This document shows positions 53,320-61,761 of a DNA stretch of 64,000 nt, one piece after another. Made by a program: the position numbers and the translations under genes. The stretch is from NCBI RefSeq assembly GCF_018327685.1, contig NZ_BNEL01000003.1:3348001-3412000 (forward strand), given 5' to 3'. The DNA comes from Streptomyces sp. TS71-3. Lineage in GTDB: Bacteria > Actinomycetota > Actinomycetes > Streptomycetales > Streptomycetaceae. Position 1 is the first letter of the stretch. Each line of letters begins with the position of its first letter. Under the pieces are notes generated by a model. That model was given only the letters and a program-made list of their open reading frames with translations. It did not search any database and was not told the origin of the DNA.

Positions 53320-54306
53320 TCACCAGCCGACGGCCACCTCCAGCCACTGCGGATCGCCGTGCGAGACGAACGAGGACTGGCCGGCGTAGTCGTCGTACGG
53401 GAAGCCGTAGGCGAGGTTGTTGATGGAGTGGTCGTGCCAGAACTTCGCGTAGTAATTGGCCGGGGCGTCCTTGTAGAAGTTCTCCGGCTTGGACCAGGCG
53501 TCCTGGGGCAGCTCGGCCACGTGGCGGTTGAGTGCCGAGCACATGCCGGGGTCGGCGGCGAGCGAGCCGGCACAGCCGAAGATGTCGGAGGTGGCGGCGT
53601 TCACACCCACCTTCTTCGCGTAGTCGCTCATGTAGTTCGCGTACTGGCCGCCGGCGCGGAAGTCCGGCACGCTGCCCGGTGCCAGGATCCGGTACGGCTT
53701 CTCGACCTCGGTGAGCGACTTGAACTCGGCGGGCATGGCGGACGCGAACTTCTGCCAGGTGGCGTCCCTGGACTCCTGGAACGTCTCGTAGTCCTCACCG
53801 ACCTGGACGTCGTACCCGTCGCTGGCGTGCAGCCGCATGGCCAGCTTCAGGGCGAACGCGTCGACGCGCGTGGTGTTGCCGTTGAAGACGTCGTCGCCGA
53901 CGGTGAACTCGATGAAGTCCTGGTACTTGCTGTCCGGCGATCCCAGGTGGAAGTACATGCGGCCGGCCGAGTTGGCGGGCATGTCGATGTACGGCTGCTC
54001 GGCGATCGAGTGGGTCTCGTTGTTGAACGTCCAGTAGACCTGGTCGTCCGGGTACTGGCCGTTGGTCTTGTTGAGGACCTTGACCGTGAGGACGTTCTTC
54101 GCCGGCGGGATGCTGCCGGTGTCGCCCCACCAGTCGTCCGGCGGGGCCTGGCCCGCCGCGGCGGCCGGCGAGGCGGTCTCGACGCCGAACGCCGAGGACG
54201 ACGAGGTGTTCATGATCACGGACGTCGTGGTGAGCAGCAGGGCGACGGCGCCGATCAGATAGGGGGCGCGCCGGCGATGGAGCGGGGGCGTTGCTGTGGG
54301 GGGCAT
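53320..54306 (-). CDS. secreted beta-1,3-glucanase, glycoside hydrolase family 64
   Basis: 328 residues. A signal peptide (basic HRRRAP, then IGAVALLLTTTSVIM, probable cleavage in the Ala-rich stretch near 40-52) precedes a GH64 domain. The catalytic pair is recognisable as Glu133 in FIEFTVG and Asp149 in TTRVDAF, 16 residues apart as in the S. matensis laminaripentaose-producing enzyme. Other family segments: QVYWTFNNETHS and YIDMPANSAGRMYFHLG. No binding module is attached. It releases oligosaccharides from fungal or algal beta-1,3-glucan. AGGGAG precedes ATG 54306; a predicted promoter and LacI-type operator lie upstream. Confidence 0.92.
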   Translation of the reverse strand: MPPTATPPLHRRRAPYLIGAVALLLTTTSVIMNTSSSSAFGVETASPAAAAGQAPPDDWWGDTGSIPPAKNVLTVKVLNKTNGQYPDDQVYWTFNNETHSIAEQPYIDMPANSAGRMYFHLGSPDSKYQDFIEFTVGDDVFNGNTTRVDAFALKLAMRLHASDGYDVQVGEDYETFQESRDATWQKFASAMPAEFKSLTEVEKPYRILAPGSVPDFRAGGQYANYMSDYAKKVGVNAATSDIFGCAGSLAADPGMCSALNRHVAELPQDAWSKPENFYKDAPANYYAKFWHDHSINNLAYGFPYDDYAGQSSFVSHGDPQWLEVAVGW

Positions 54307-54441
54307 CGTTACTCCCTGGCTGTGGGGGGTGGTCGGGCGCGGACGCACGGGCCACAGCCGGGTGGTGGCCCTCGTCCGGCCTTGCTGATGCGCTGCCGAG
54401 CGTTCCGGCAAGGAACCCAAAGAAGAGTGGGGTCCGGGCAA

Positions 54442-54453
54442 GAGAGCGCTCTC
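54442..54453. promoter_or_regulatory. LacI-type operator palindrome upstream of the GH64 gene
   Basis: GAGAGCGCTCTC, a perfect 12-bp palindrome with the central CG typical of LacI-family repressors, two bases downstream of the predicted -10. Confidence 0.65.
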
Positions 54454-54455
54454 AA

Positions 54456-54484
54456 AGACTCTTGGGATTGCCGGGAGTTGTCAA
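54456..54484 (-). promoter_or_regulatory. predicted sigma-70-type promoter of the GH64 gene
   Basis: On the minus strand TTGACA (54484-54479), 17-base spacer, GAGTCT (54461-54456). The -35 is perfect, the -10 is weak. The operator palindrome would overlap the transcription start. Confidence 0.5.
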
Positions 54485-54695
54485 GGCGCGCGACGGCGGG
54501 GGTGCCGGAAGGGGGGGCGCAGGGGTGCCGGGCTACTGCCGAAGGGGGCGCCGGCCGCTGCGGCCGGGGAGGGCGCCGGGCGGTTGCCCCGGCGCCCTGA
54601 AGGCGTGGGTCTTTCCGGGTGTGTCCCGGCCGGGTGGCCACCGCACCTGTGGTCCCCGGTGGTCGGTTCAGGCGGTGCCCGGACCGACGGGCGGC

Positions 54696-55655
54696 TCAGT
54701 GCACTGGGTCGGCGGGTGCCGCATCGAGGGGTTCGACGGACACGAGGGTCGAGGAGACCAGGTGGTCCCCCTGGACAGCGTCGACTTTGAGACGAGAACG
54801 GCCGAGCAGATCGGGAGCAGCGGGCTCGGCGGTGATCCAGCAGGCCTGGTCGAGCTCGACGTACCGGGAGAACGTGGTCTCGTAGCCCACGGCCAGCACC
54901 GGTCGGGGGCCCGCCTCGGCCTGCGCGGCCTGTGCCGCGGCCTCCAGGAGCACCATGCCCGGCACGTGGTCGTGCGAGTGGTCGAAGAGCACCTCGTGGG
55001 TGGTGTCGGTACGCAGCTGCCAGCGGTGCGGCGTCCCCGTCGAGGCGAGGACGACGTCGCGCGGGCATCCGCGGCCGACGAGGGCGGCGTCGACGGGCGG
55101 CGGGGGCGGGGCGGCCTTGGCGAAGGACTCGCCGGCGTCCGCGTACCGTCCGCGAAGCCTGTTGTAGAAGGCGGGGGGATGGGTGATGTACCGGATCTCG
55201 GCCGAGCCCGCATACGCTCCGTCACCGGTCGCCTCGATCATGGCGGTGACCTGGACGGAGCCGAGGCGGCGGCGGGAGACCGCGGTATGGGTGACCCGCA
55301 GGTCCACCAGGGCGGGCCTGGCGTCGCCCCGGAAGGCGTCGGGCGCGACACTGAAGCGTGCGTACTCCCATCCAAGGCGGTGATCGAGCGGTATGTGGTG
55401 GACCGTGTTGGACAGCAGCGCCAGGGCCTGGCGGACGCTCTCGGTGAAGAGCAGAGGGCTGGTGACGTCCTCGCGCAGGGTGTAGAAGGCGTGCGCTCGG
55501 GGCCAACGGAGCGTGACGATCTGGGACTCCGCGGAGTCCTGGCGCCAGTCCTGGACGAGGATCTCGGAGCTCTCTACCTTCCGTACGTAGTCGTGCAGCG
55601 GGTGTGGAGGTCTTGAGGTGGCTGCTGAGAGAGCATCAGTGGTACTCGTGACCAT
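54696..55655 (-). CDS. AfsA/ScbA-family gamma-butyrolactone biosynthesis protein
   Basis: 319 residues with two AfsA hot-dog repeats. The first covers about 30-150 (HAFYTLREDVTSPLLFTESVRQALALLSNT), the second 180-300, carrying the hallmark FDHSHDHVPGMVLLEAA. AfsA joins a beta-keto acyl-ACP to dihydroxyacetone phosphate, the first step to gamma-butyrolactone autoregulators. AGGGAGAG precedes ATG 55655 by seven bases. It is divergent from an ArpA-like receptor, the classic paired arrangement of a butyrolactone circuit. Confidence 0.92.
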   Translation of the reverse strand: MVTSTTDALSAATSRPPHPLHDYVRKVESSEILVQDWRQDSAESQIVTLRWPRAHAFYTLREDVTSPLLFTESVRQALALLSNTVHHIPLDHRLGWEYARFSVAPDAFRGDARPALVDLRVTHTAVSRRRLGSVQVTAMIEATGDGAYAGSAEIRYITHPPAFYNRLRGRYADAGESFAKAAPPPPPVDAALVGRGCPRDVVLASTGTPHRWQLRTDTTHEVLFDHSHDHVPGMVLLEAAAQAAQAEAGPRPVLAVGYETTFSRYVELDQACWITAEPAAPDLLGRSRLKVDAVQGDHLVSSTLVSVEPLDAAPADPVH

Positions 55656-55801
55656 GCGAATTCTCTCCCTGAACATCACGGGGGGGGTGGGCAACGGACG
55701 GCATCTGTTCGCCGTTGAACGATCCGTCTTGATGTCGATGGAGCTAGTTGCGGCGAATAACAAAAATAGAGACCGTCGAAATCGTTGTCGAGGAAGATCG
55801 G

Positions 55802-56443
55802 ATGGGGTGGGGAATGGCAGGACGGGTGGTGAAGCAGGACCGGGCCGTGCGCACCCGTGCGACCCTGGTGCGCGCTGCGGCGGAGGTGTTTGCTGAGTCG
55901 GGGTTCGCCGGAGCCAGTGTCGCCAGGATCGCCAATCGGGCCGGTGTGACCTTGGGCGCCATGTACTTCCACTTCCGGAGCAAGGAAGAGCTGGCCCGCG
56001 AGATCGTGCGCAGCCAGCCGGATCTGGTCGTGCCGCCGATACCGGCACAGGGCCTTCAGCAGGTCGTCGACATCACTCTGACATGGGGCTACCAGCTCCT
56101 CGACAATCCCGTCCTGCTGGCAGGCGCACGGCTGGTGACGGATCAGGAGCAGTTCATCTCGCCCGAGGACAACTCCCATCAGCAGTGGGTCTCCGTGGTG
56201 CTGCCGAGCTTCAGGGAGGCGCAGCGCAAGCGCGAGGTACGGGCCGGGGTGGACGTGGAGGCATGGGCTCGCCTCGTGGTCAACGCATGCACGGGCGCAC
56301 AGATGCACGCGAGCATGGAGACCGGGCGCAAGGACCTTCCCGAGCGGATCGTCGAGATGTGGCACTGCATCCTGCCCGCGCTCGCCGTGCCCAGCGTCGT
56401 CAAGCGTCTGGAGTTCGGAGAGGACCGCGGGCGCCACCTGTGA
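55802..56443 (+). CDS. ArpA/ScbR-like gamma-butyrolactone receptor (TetR family)
   Basis: 213 residues. The N-terminal TetR HTH (about 12-60) reads RTRATLVRAAAEVFAESGF then VTLGAMYFHFRSKEELA, the sequence style of butyrolactone receptors. The ligand domain has the conserved tryptophan in SHQQWVSVVLPSFREA, corresponding to Trp119 of ArpA. It would repress the divergent afsA-like gene and others until the butyrolactone binds. GAGGAAG lies five bases before ATG 55802; ATG 55814 and GTG/ATG codons further up are alternatives. No antibiotic cluster is in view. Confidence 0.88.
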   Translation: MGWGMAGRVVKQDRAVRTRATLVRAAAEVFAESGFAGASVARIANRAGVTLGAMYFHFRSKEELAREIVRSQPDLVVPPIPAQGLQQVVDITLTWGYQLLDNPVLLAGARLVTDQEQFISPEDNSHQQWVSVVLPSFREAQRKREVRAGVDVEAWARLVVNACTGAQMHASMETGRKDLPERIVEMWHCILPALAVPSVVKRLEFGEDRGRHL

Positions 56444-56711
56444 TCCCGGGGCGGTGCGGACCGGACGCGGACGGTTGGCCCGAAGCCGGGCCGGGACGTG
56501 TGTCCCCCTTCCCGGGTGCGGTGGGGGCGGGGGCCCGAGCCGGTGGCGGGCGTCCCGCCACCGGCTGCCCGGCCGGGCAGCCGGACCGATCCCCCTGTCG
56601 ACACGTGGCGGAGCCCGCCAGAGCTGACCACCCCTCACGAATGAGCCGTACGGTGTGCCTCTCAAGCACATCCGTACCGGACGCACGTTCGGTCACATCG
56701 AGGGGACTGCC

Positions 56712-57467
56712 ATGCTCAGCGGCAAGACGATCATGATCACGGGCGCCTCCAGCGGGATCGGCGCGGCCACCGCGCGCGTGTTGGCGGCGGAGGGCGCCGC
56801 CGTGGTGCTGATGGCCAGACGGGGCGAGCTACTCCGCAAGGTGGCCGCTGACATCACGGCCGCCGGCGGGCGGGCCGCGGTGTCCGAGGGCGACGTCGCC
56901 TCCTCGGCCGACGTCGAGCGGGCCGTCGGGACGGCCCTGGACACCTTCGGGTCGCTGGACGCCGCGTTCAACAACGCGGGCTGGGGCACCGCCGGCACCC
57001 CGCTGCACCTCATGGACGACGCCGACTTCGACCGGACCATCGACGTCAACGTCCGGGGCGTCTGGAACTGCCTGCGCCACCAGGTGCGGGTGATGATGGC
57101 GCAGCCCTCCGGCGGGTCGATCGTGAACACGGGCAGCACCGCCGGCTCCTTCGCCACCGGCGCCGGGGCGCCCTATGTGGCGGCCAAGCACGCCGTGACG
57201 GGGCTGACGAAGGCCGCCGCCGCCGAGTACGGCGGCGACAACATCCGCGTCAACGTGCTGATGGTGGGCAGCACCCGCACCGAACTGCTGGTGGAGGCCA
57301 TGCGCCGGGTGCCCCAGATGGAGGAGAACGCCGTGTCCCGCGCCATACAGAAGCGGCTGGCCGACCCGGAGGAGATCGCGCAGGCGGTCGCCTGGCTCTG
57401 CAGCGACCGGTCCTCGTTCGTGACGGGCGCCGTGGTCCCGGTGGACGGCGGGTGCAGCGCGGTGTGA
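56712..57467 (+). CDS. short-chain dehydrogenase/reductase (FabG-like)
   Basis: 251-residue classical SDR: TGASSGIG, NNAGWG, catalytic Ser in NTGSTAGS, Tyr/Lys in YVAAKHA and VPVDGGCSAV at the end. GAGGGGA stands just upstream of ATG 56712. It follows the butyrolactone receptor by about 270 bases in the same orientation. Some butyrolactone loci carry a ketoreductase for the C6 keto group (ScbB/BarS1), so this gene is a candidate for that role, but its sequence is generic and other substrates are possible. Confidence 0.88.
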   Translation: MLSGKTIMITGASSGIGAATARVLAAEGAAVVLMARRGELLRKVAADITAAGGRAAVSEGDVASSADVERAVGTALDTFGSLDAAFNNAGWGTAGTPLHLMDDADFDRTIDVNVRGVWNCLRHQVRVMMAQPSGGSIVNTGSTAGSFATGAGAPYVAAKHAVTGLTKAAAAEYGGDNIRVNVLMVGSTRTELLVEAMRRVPQMEENAVSRAIQKRLADPEEIAQAVAWLCSDRSSFVTGAVVPVDGGCSAV

Positions 57468-57685
57468 TCCGGCCGGTGCGTCCCGGGGCGCTGGCGGGCT
57501 CCGGGACACCCCGGACACCATACGCCCCACGAGTGTGCCCTCGGTGCCACGGCTCGCGCGCTTGCGCCGGCTGCGCGCACCCGTCGGACGCGGGCGCCCA
57601 CGCGACGCGTGCTCGGATGAGGGGCGCCTGTGCCGGCCCCGCCCGCGCGCCTGGCGCGACATGGCTGGCCCGCCGCCCGGCCGCC

Positions 57686-57691
57686 TATGCT
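57686..57691 (+). promoter_or_regulatory. -10 element (leaderless) of the methyltransferase gene
   Basis: TATGCT ends eight bases before ATG 57700; no ribosome binding site is seen. Confidence 0.45.
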
Positions 57692-57699
57692 GAACAGCG

Positions 57700-58554
57700 A
57701 TGTTCGTACCCGAGGGTCCCACCGTCCGTGAGCTGGCCGTGCAGGCGCTGTCGTCCGTGGAGCGCGGCTACGACCTGCTCGCGCCGAAATTCGACCTGAC
57801 GCCGTTCCGCACCCCGGACGCCGTCCTGGACGCCGTGGCCCGTGCGCTGCGCCCGCTCGGCCCGTTCGGCCGCGGCATGGACCTGTGCTGCGGCACCGGA
57901 GCGGGCATGGACGTACTCGCTCAGGTGTGCCGGGAGAGCATCACCGGGGTCGACCTCAGCGCGGGCATGCTCGTCCAGGGCCGGGCCACCTGGCCGCGCG
58001 CCCGGCGCGGCACGCCCCCGCAGCCCTGGCCCGCACCGGCCGCCGGGCCCGCCCCGAGCGCCGGCCCCGTGCAGAGCGCCCAGCCACTCGCCGTCACCCG
58101 CCCCCTGCGGGCCGCCGTGCCCCCGAAGGCCCGCGTCGACTGGGTGCGGGGCGACGCCATGGCCCTGCCGTTCGGTGCCGTGTTCGACCTGGTGGTGAGC
58201 TTCGGCGCCTTCGGCCACTTCCTGCCCTCCATGCGGCCCGAGCTCTTCGCCCAGGTCAAGAAGGTGCTGCGGCCGGGCGGCCGGTTCGTCTTCCCGGTGG
58301 TCGCGCCCGCGAGGCCCGGCAGCCCGGGCTACTGGATGCTGCTCGCCTTCGACGTCGCCATGCGGGTCCGCAACGCGCTGTGGCGCCCGCCGTTCGTCAT
58401 GTACTACCGCACCTTCCCGCCCGCGCAGGTCTGCCGGGATCTCGCGCAGGCCGGGTTCGAGGTCCGGCTGCGCGCCCTTCCCGAGCTCGGTTTCAGGCCC
58501 GACGGCAGCCCCCGCTGCGGGCTGGTGGTGGCCACGCTGCCGGGCGGACGGTGA
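57700..58554 (+). CDS. class I SAM-dependent methyltransferase
   Basis: 284 residues. Motif I is MDLCCGTGAGMDVL (about 65-78), followed by GVDLSAGML; motif post-I/II is VRGDAMALPFG and the FGAFGHF strand. An Ala/Pro-rich insert (about residues 100-135) separates the SAM-binding strand from the rest and is not typical. The C-terminal part (YYRTFPPAQVCRDLAQAGFEV) resembles small-molecule methyltransferases of the UbiE type. Substrate unknown. Convergent with the organosulfur operon, 39 bases apart. Confidence 0.85.
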   Translation: MFVPEGPTVRELAVQALSSVERGYDLLAPKFDLTPFRTPDAVLDAVARALRPLGPFGRGMDLCCGTGAGMDVLAQVCRESITGVDLSAGMLVQGRATWPRARRGTPPQPWPAPAAGPAPSAGPVQSAQPLAVTRPLRAAVPPKARVDWVRGDAMALPFGAVFDLVVSFGAFGHFLPSMRPELFAQVKKVLRPGGRFVFPVVAPARPGSPGYWMLLAFDVAMRVRNALWRPPFVMYYRTFPPAQVCRDLAQAGFEVRLRALPELGFRPDGSPRCGLVVATLPGGR

Positions 58555-58593
58555 GCCGGGCGGGGCCACAGGAGGAGGCGGCCCCGCCGCCCT

Positions 58594-59982
58594 TCAGCCC
58601 GCCTCGGCCGCCAGGCCGATGCCCGTGGACCCGGGGCTCCGGTCGACCGCCTCGAAGAGCCGGTTGACCGGCCTCGGCAGCCCGTAGTGCTCGCGCAGCG
58701 TGCTGCCGGTGTACTCGGTGCGGAACAGCCCCCGCTCCTGGAGGATCGGCACCACCCGGTCCACGAACCGCTCCAGGCCGGACGGCAGCACGGCCGGCAT
58801 GATGTTGAAGCCGTCCGCGGCCCCGCTGCCGTACCAGTGCTCGATGGTGTCGGCGACCTGCTCGGCCGTCCCGGCGAAGGTCCGGTGGCCGCGGCCGCCG
58901 CCCAGCCGGCCGATCAGCTGCCGCACGGTGAGCCGCTCGCGGCGGGCCAGCTCCACGATCAGCGTGTAGCGGCTCTTCGCGCCCTCGATCTCGTCCTCGG
59001 CGGGCAGGCCCTCGGGCAGCTCCTCGTCGAGCGCGAGGGCCTCCGGGGCCAGCCTGAGCGTCGCGGCGAGCTGCCGCTTGGCGTACTCCGGCACGATCAG
59101 CCGGTCCAACTCGGCGTCCAGCTCCAGCGCCTCGGCCTCGGTGTCCCCGAGCACCGGCACGACACCGGGCAGGATCCTGAGGCCGTCCGGACTGCGCCCG
59201 ATCAGCTCGGCGCGCCGCTTCACGTCCTTGTAGAACGCGATGCCCTCCTCCAGCGTCTGCTGCGCCGTGAACACCGCCTCCGCGTAGCGCGCCGCGAAGT
59301 CCTTGCCGTCCTCGCTCGACCCGGCCTGCACGAGCAGCGGGTAGCCCTGCGGGGCGCGCCGCACGTTCAGCGGTCCGTCCACCCGGAAGAACTCGCCCCG
59401 GTGGCCGATCCGGCGCACCCGGTCCCTCCTGGCGTGCACCCCCGCCTCCTTGTCGGCGACCACGGCGTCGTCCGCCCAGCTGTCCCAGAGCTTGGTGGAG
59501 ACCTCGACGAACTCGGCGGCGCGCCGGTAGCGGTCGTGGTGAAGCGGGGTGTCGTCCAGGCCGAAGTTGCGGGCCGCGTCGGCGCCCGCGGTGGTGACGA
59601 TGTTCCAGCCCGCCCGGCCGCCGGAGACATGGTCGAGCGAGGCGAACCTGCGCGCGAGGTTGTACGGATCGTTGTAGCTGGTGGAGGCGGTGGCGATCAG
59701 GCCGATCCGGCTGGTGGCGCCGGCCAGCGCGGTGAGCAGCAGGGTGGGTTCGAGACGGCTGGAGGGACGGCGCCCCGGGTCGCCGTGCAGGACCGGGCTG
59801 TCCGCGAGGAACACCGAGTCCAGCTTGCCGCGCTCGGCGGTGCGCGCCAGGTGTCTGTAGTGCTCTACGTCCTCCCCGGGGCGCGCGTCGCTCTCCGGCA
59901 GCCGCCAGGCCGCCTCGTGATGGCCCAGGGACATCAGGAACGCGTTGAGGTGCATCGGCGGGCGGTCAGTCCTGCGGGCCAT
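58594..59982 (-). CDS. LLM-class FMN-dependent monooxygenase (NtaA/SnaA/DszA family)
   Basis: 462 residues, TIM-barrel luciferase-like monooxygenase that uses FMNH2 supplied by a flavin reductase. Family features: LDSVFLADSP, SRIGLIATASTSYNDPYNLARRFASLDHVSGGRAGWNIVTT-type region, LLVQAGSSEDGKDFAARYAEAVFTA. It is the last gene of a five-gene operon with sulfonate-type ABC transporter genes, so it likely desulfonates or oxidises an organosulfur compound. AAGGAGAGG lies seven bases before ATG 59982; the start overlaps the ATPase gene by 17 bases. Confidence 0.9.
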   Translation of the reverse strand: MARRTDRPPMHLNAFLMSLGHHEAAWRLPESDARPGEDVEHYRHLARTAERGKLDSVFLADSPVLHGDPGRRPSSRLEPTLLLTALAGATSRIGLIATASTSYNDPYNLARRFASLDHVSGGRAGWNIVTTAGADAARNFGLDDTPLHHDRYRRAAEFVEVSTKLWDSWADDAVVADKEAGVHARRDRVRRIGHRGEFFRVDGPLNVRRAPQGYPLLVQAGSSEDGKDFAARYAEAVFTAQQTLEEGIAFYKDVKRRAELIGRSPDGLRILPGVVPVLGDTEAEALELDAELDRLIVPEYAKRQLAATLRLAPEALALDEELPEGLPAEDEIEGAKSRYTLIVELARRERLTVRQLIGRLGGGRGHRTFAGTAEQVADTIEHWYGSGAADGFNIMPAVLPSGLERFVDRVVPILQERGLFRTEYTGSTLREHYGLPRPVNRLFEAVDRSPGSTGIGLAAEAG

Positions 59983-60910
59983 GCGGGGTCCTCTCCTTGC
60001 GAAGCGGGGGAACGGGGCGGTCGGTGGACGCACTGGCCGAAGTGGGGACGCCTGCCGGTGCGGGCGCTCCCGGCACCGGGCCCGCCTCGGGGCGAGCCGT
60101 GGCCGGCGGCGGGTCGGCGGCCACCCCGAGGGCCGTGAGCAGCACCTCGCGGTACTCCAGGAACCGGGGATCGCGGCGGGTCCGCGGCGCGGGCAGGTCG
60201 ACGGTGAGGTCCACCGAGATCCGGCCGTCCTCCAGGACCAGCACCCGGTCGGCGAGCTCCACCGCCTCGTCGACGTCATGGGTGACCAGCAGCACGGCGG
60301 GGCGGTGCCGCTCGTACAGCTCGCGCAGCAGGCCGTGCATCCTGATCCGGGTCAGCGCGTCCAGCGCGCCGAACGGCTCGTCGGCGAGCAGGAGTTCCGG
60401 GTCGCGGACCAGGGCCCGGGCGAGCGCGGCGCGCTGCTGCTCGCCGCCGGACAGCTCATGCGGCCAGGCCTCCTCGCGGCCGCCCAGGCCCACCTCGGCC
60501 AGCGCCTCGCTGCCCCGGGCCCGGGCGCCCCGCCCCGGCACGCCGAGGATGACGTTGTCCAGCACCCGCAGCCACGGCAGCAGCCGGGAGTCCTGGAACG
60601 AGAGCGAGATCCGCTCGGGTACCAGCAGCTCGCCGGAGCCCGCCACCCGGTGGTCCAGGCCCGCGACGGCCCGCAGCAGCGTGGACTTCCCGGAGCCGCT
60701 GCGGCCCAGCAGGGCGATGAACTCGCCGGGCGCCAGGCTGAGGTCGAGCTCCTTGAGCACCGTCCGGTCGCCGAACCGCCGCACCAGCCGCGTGGCGCGG
60801 ACCGCCGGCGCCCGCTCCGGGGCGCGGGGGCCGTCGAGGGCCCCGTTCAGCCGTCCCGGCACCCCGGCGGGGGCCGCGGTCCCGGTCAGCTCGCCAGCGT
60901 GCGCCGCCAT
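59966..60910 (-). CDS. ABC transporter ATP-binding protein (SsuB/TauB-like)
   Basis: 314 residues. An N-terminal 40-residue disordered leader precedes the ATPase: Walker A GRSGSGKST, Q-loop SFQDSRLLPW (the SRLLPW form is typical of SsuB/TauB/NrtD), signature LSGGEQQR, Walker B LLLADEPFGALD and H-loop VTHDVDEA. A Pro/Ala-rich tail follows. It energises uptake of sulfonate- or nitrate-type anions. ATG 60910 has GGAAGG upstream and overlaps the permease gene by 25 bases. Confidence 0.92.
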   Translation of the reverse strand: MAAHAGELTGTAAPAGVPGRLNGALDGPRAPERAPAVRATRLVRRFGDRTVLKELDLSLAPGEFIALLGRSGSGKSTLLRAVAGLDHRVAGSGELLVPERISLSFQDSRLLPWLRVLDNVILGVPGRGARARGSEALAEVGLGGREEAWPHELSGGEQQRAALARALVRDPELLLADEPFGALDALTRIRMHGLLRELYERHRPAVLLVTHDVDEAVELADRVLVLEDGRISVDLTVDLPAPRTRRDPRFLEYREVLLTALGVAADPPPATARPEAGPVPGAPAPAGVPTSASASTDRPVPPLRKERTPHGPQD

Positions 60911-61761
60911 GCCAGCACCTTCCCCTCGATCGCGCGTACCAGGGCGTCCGAGAGGAACCCGAAGACGCCGTAGACCACGAGACCGACGATGATCACATCT
61001 GTCTGGGCGTACTGCTGGGCCTGGAACATCATGTAGCCGATGCCGCTGGTCGCGTTGATCTGCTCGACCACGATCAGGCCCAGCCAGGACGAGGTCACCG
61101 CGAGCCGCAGCCCCACGAAGAACCCGGGCAGGGATCCCGGCACGACGACCTTGCGCAGGAACTGCCACCTGCTCAGCTCCAGCGACTCCGCCAGCTCCAC
61201 ATGGCGGCTGTCGATGCCCGTCAGCGAGGCGTACGTGTTGATGTACATGTTGACCGCCACACCGAGGGCGATGACGGTGATCTTCATCTGCTCGCCGATG
61301 CCGAGCCAGAGGATGAGCAGCGGCAGCATCGCCAGGGCCGGGATGGCCCGCTTGATCTGGAGGGGCCCGTCGACGAGGTACTCGCCGAGCCGGCTGAGCC
61401 CGGCCACCACGGCCAGCACCACCCCGGCACCCACGCCGAACAGCAGCCCGAGCCCGGCGCGTTGCAGCGAGATCAGGGCGCTGTCCTGGAGGCGGCCGTC
61501 CGCGACGAGGTCCCGGGCGGTGCCCAGCACCGCACCCGGCCCCGACAGGATCCGCGGGTCGAGCACGCCGAGGGCCGACGCTCCCCACCAGGCGGCGACC
61601 AGCAGCACGGGCCCGAGCAGCCGGCCGAACGGTATCCGCCGGCCCGGCCCGAGCCGGCGGCGTACCCGGCGGGCCACGGGGCGGTCCGCCGGTGCGGGGC
61701 CCGTGTCGGGCGCGGTGGTGGCGGCCTTCGGGACGCGGACGTCCGACAGCGTGCCGCTCAT
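60886..61761 (-). CDS. ABC transporter permease (SsuC/TauC-like)
   Basis: 291 residues with six predicted membrane helices and the cytoplasmic EAA loop (AESLELSRWQFLRKVVVPGSLPGFFVGLRLAV form). IGEQMKITVIALGVAVNMYINTYASLTGIDSR-type sequence is characteristic of alkanesulfonate/taurine permeases. ATG 61761 overlaps the stop of the binding-protein gene (ATGA); GGGAGG is just upstream. Confidence 0.92.
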   Translation of the reverse strand: MSGTLSDVRVPKAATTAPDTGPAPADRPVARRVRRRLGPGRRIPFGRLLGPVLLVAAWWGASALGVLDPRILSGPGAVLGTARDLVADGRLQDSALISLQRAGLGLLFGVGAGVVLAVVAGLSRLGEYLVDGPLQIKRAIPALAMLPLLILWLGIGEQMKITVIALGVAVNMYINTYASLTGIDSRHVELAESLELSRWQFLRKVVVPGSLPGFFVGLRLAVTSSWLGLIVVEQINATSGIGYMMFQAQQYAQTDVIIVGLVVYGVFGFLSDALVRAIEGKVLAWRRTLAS

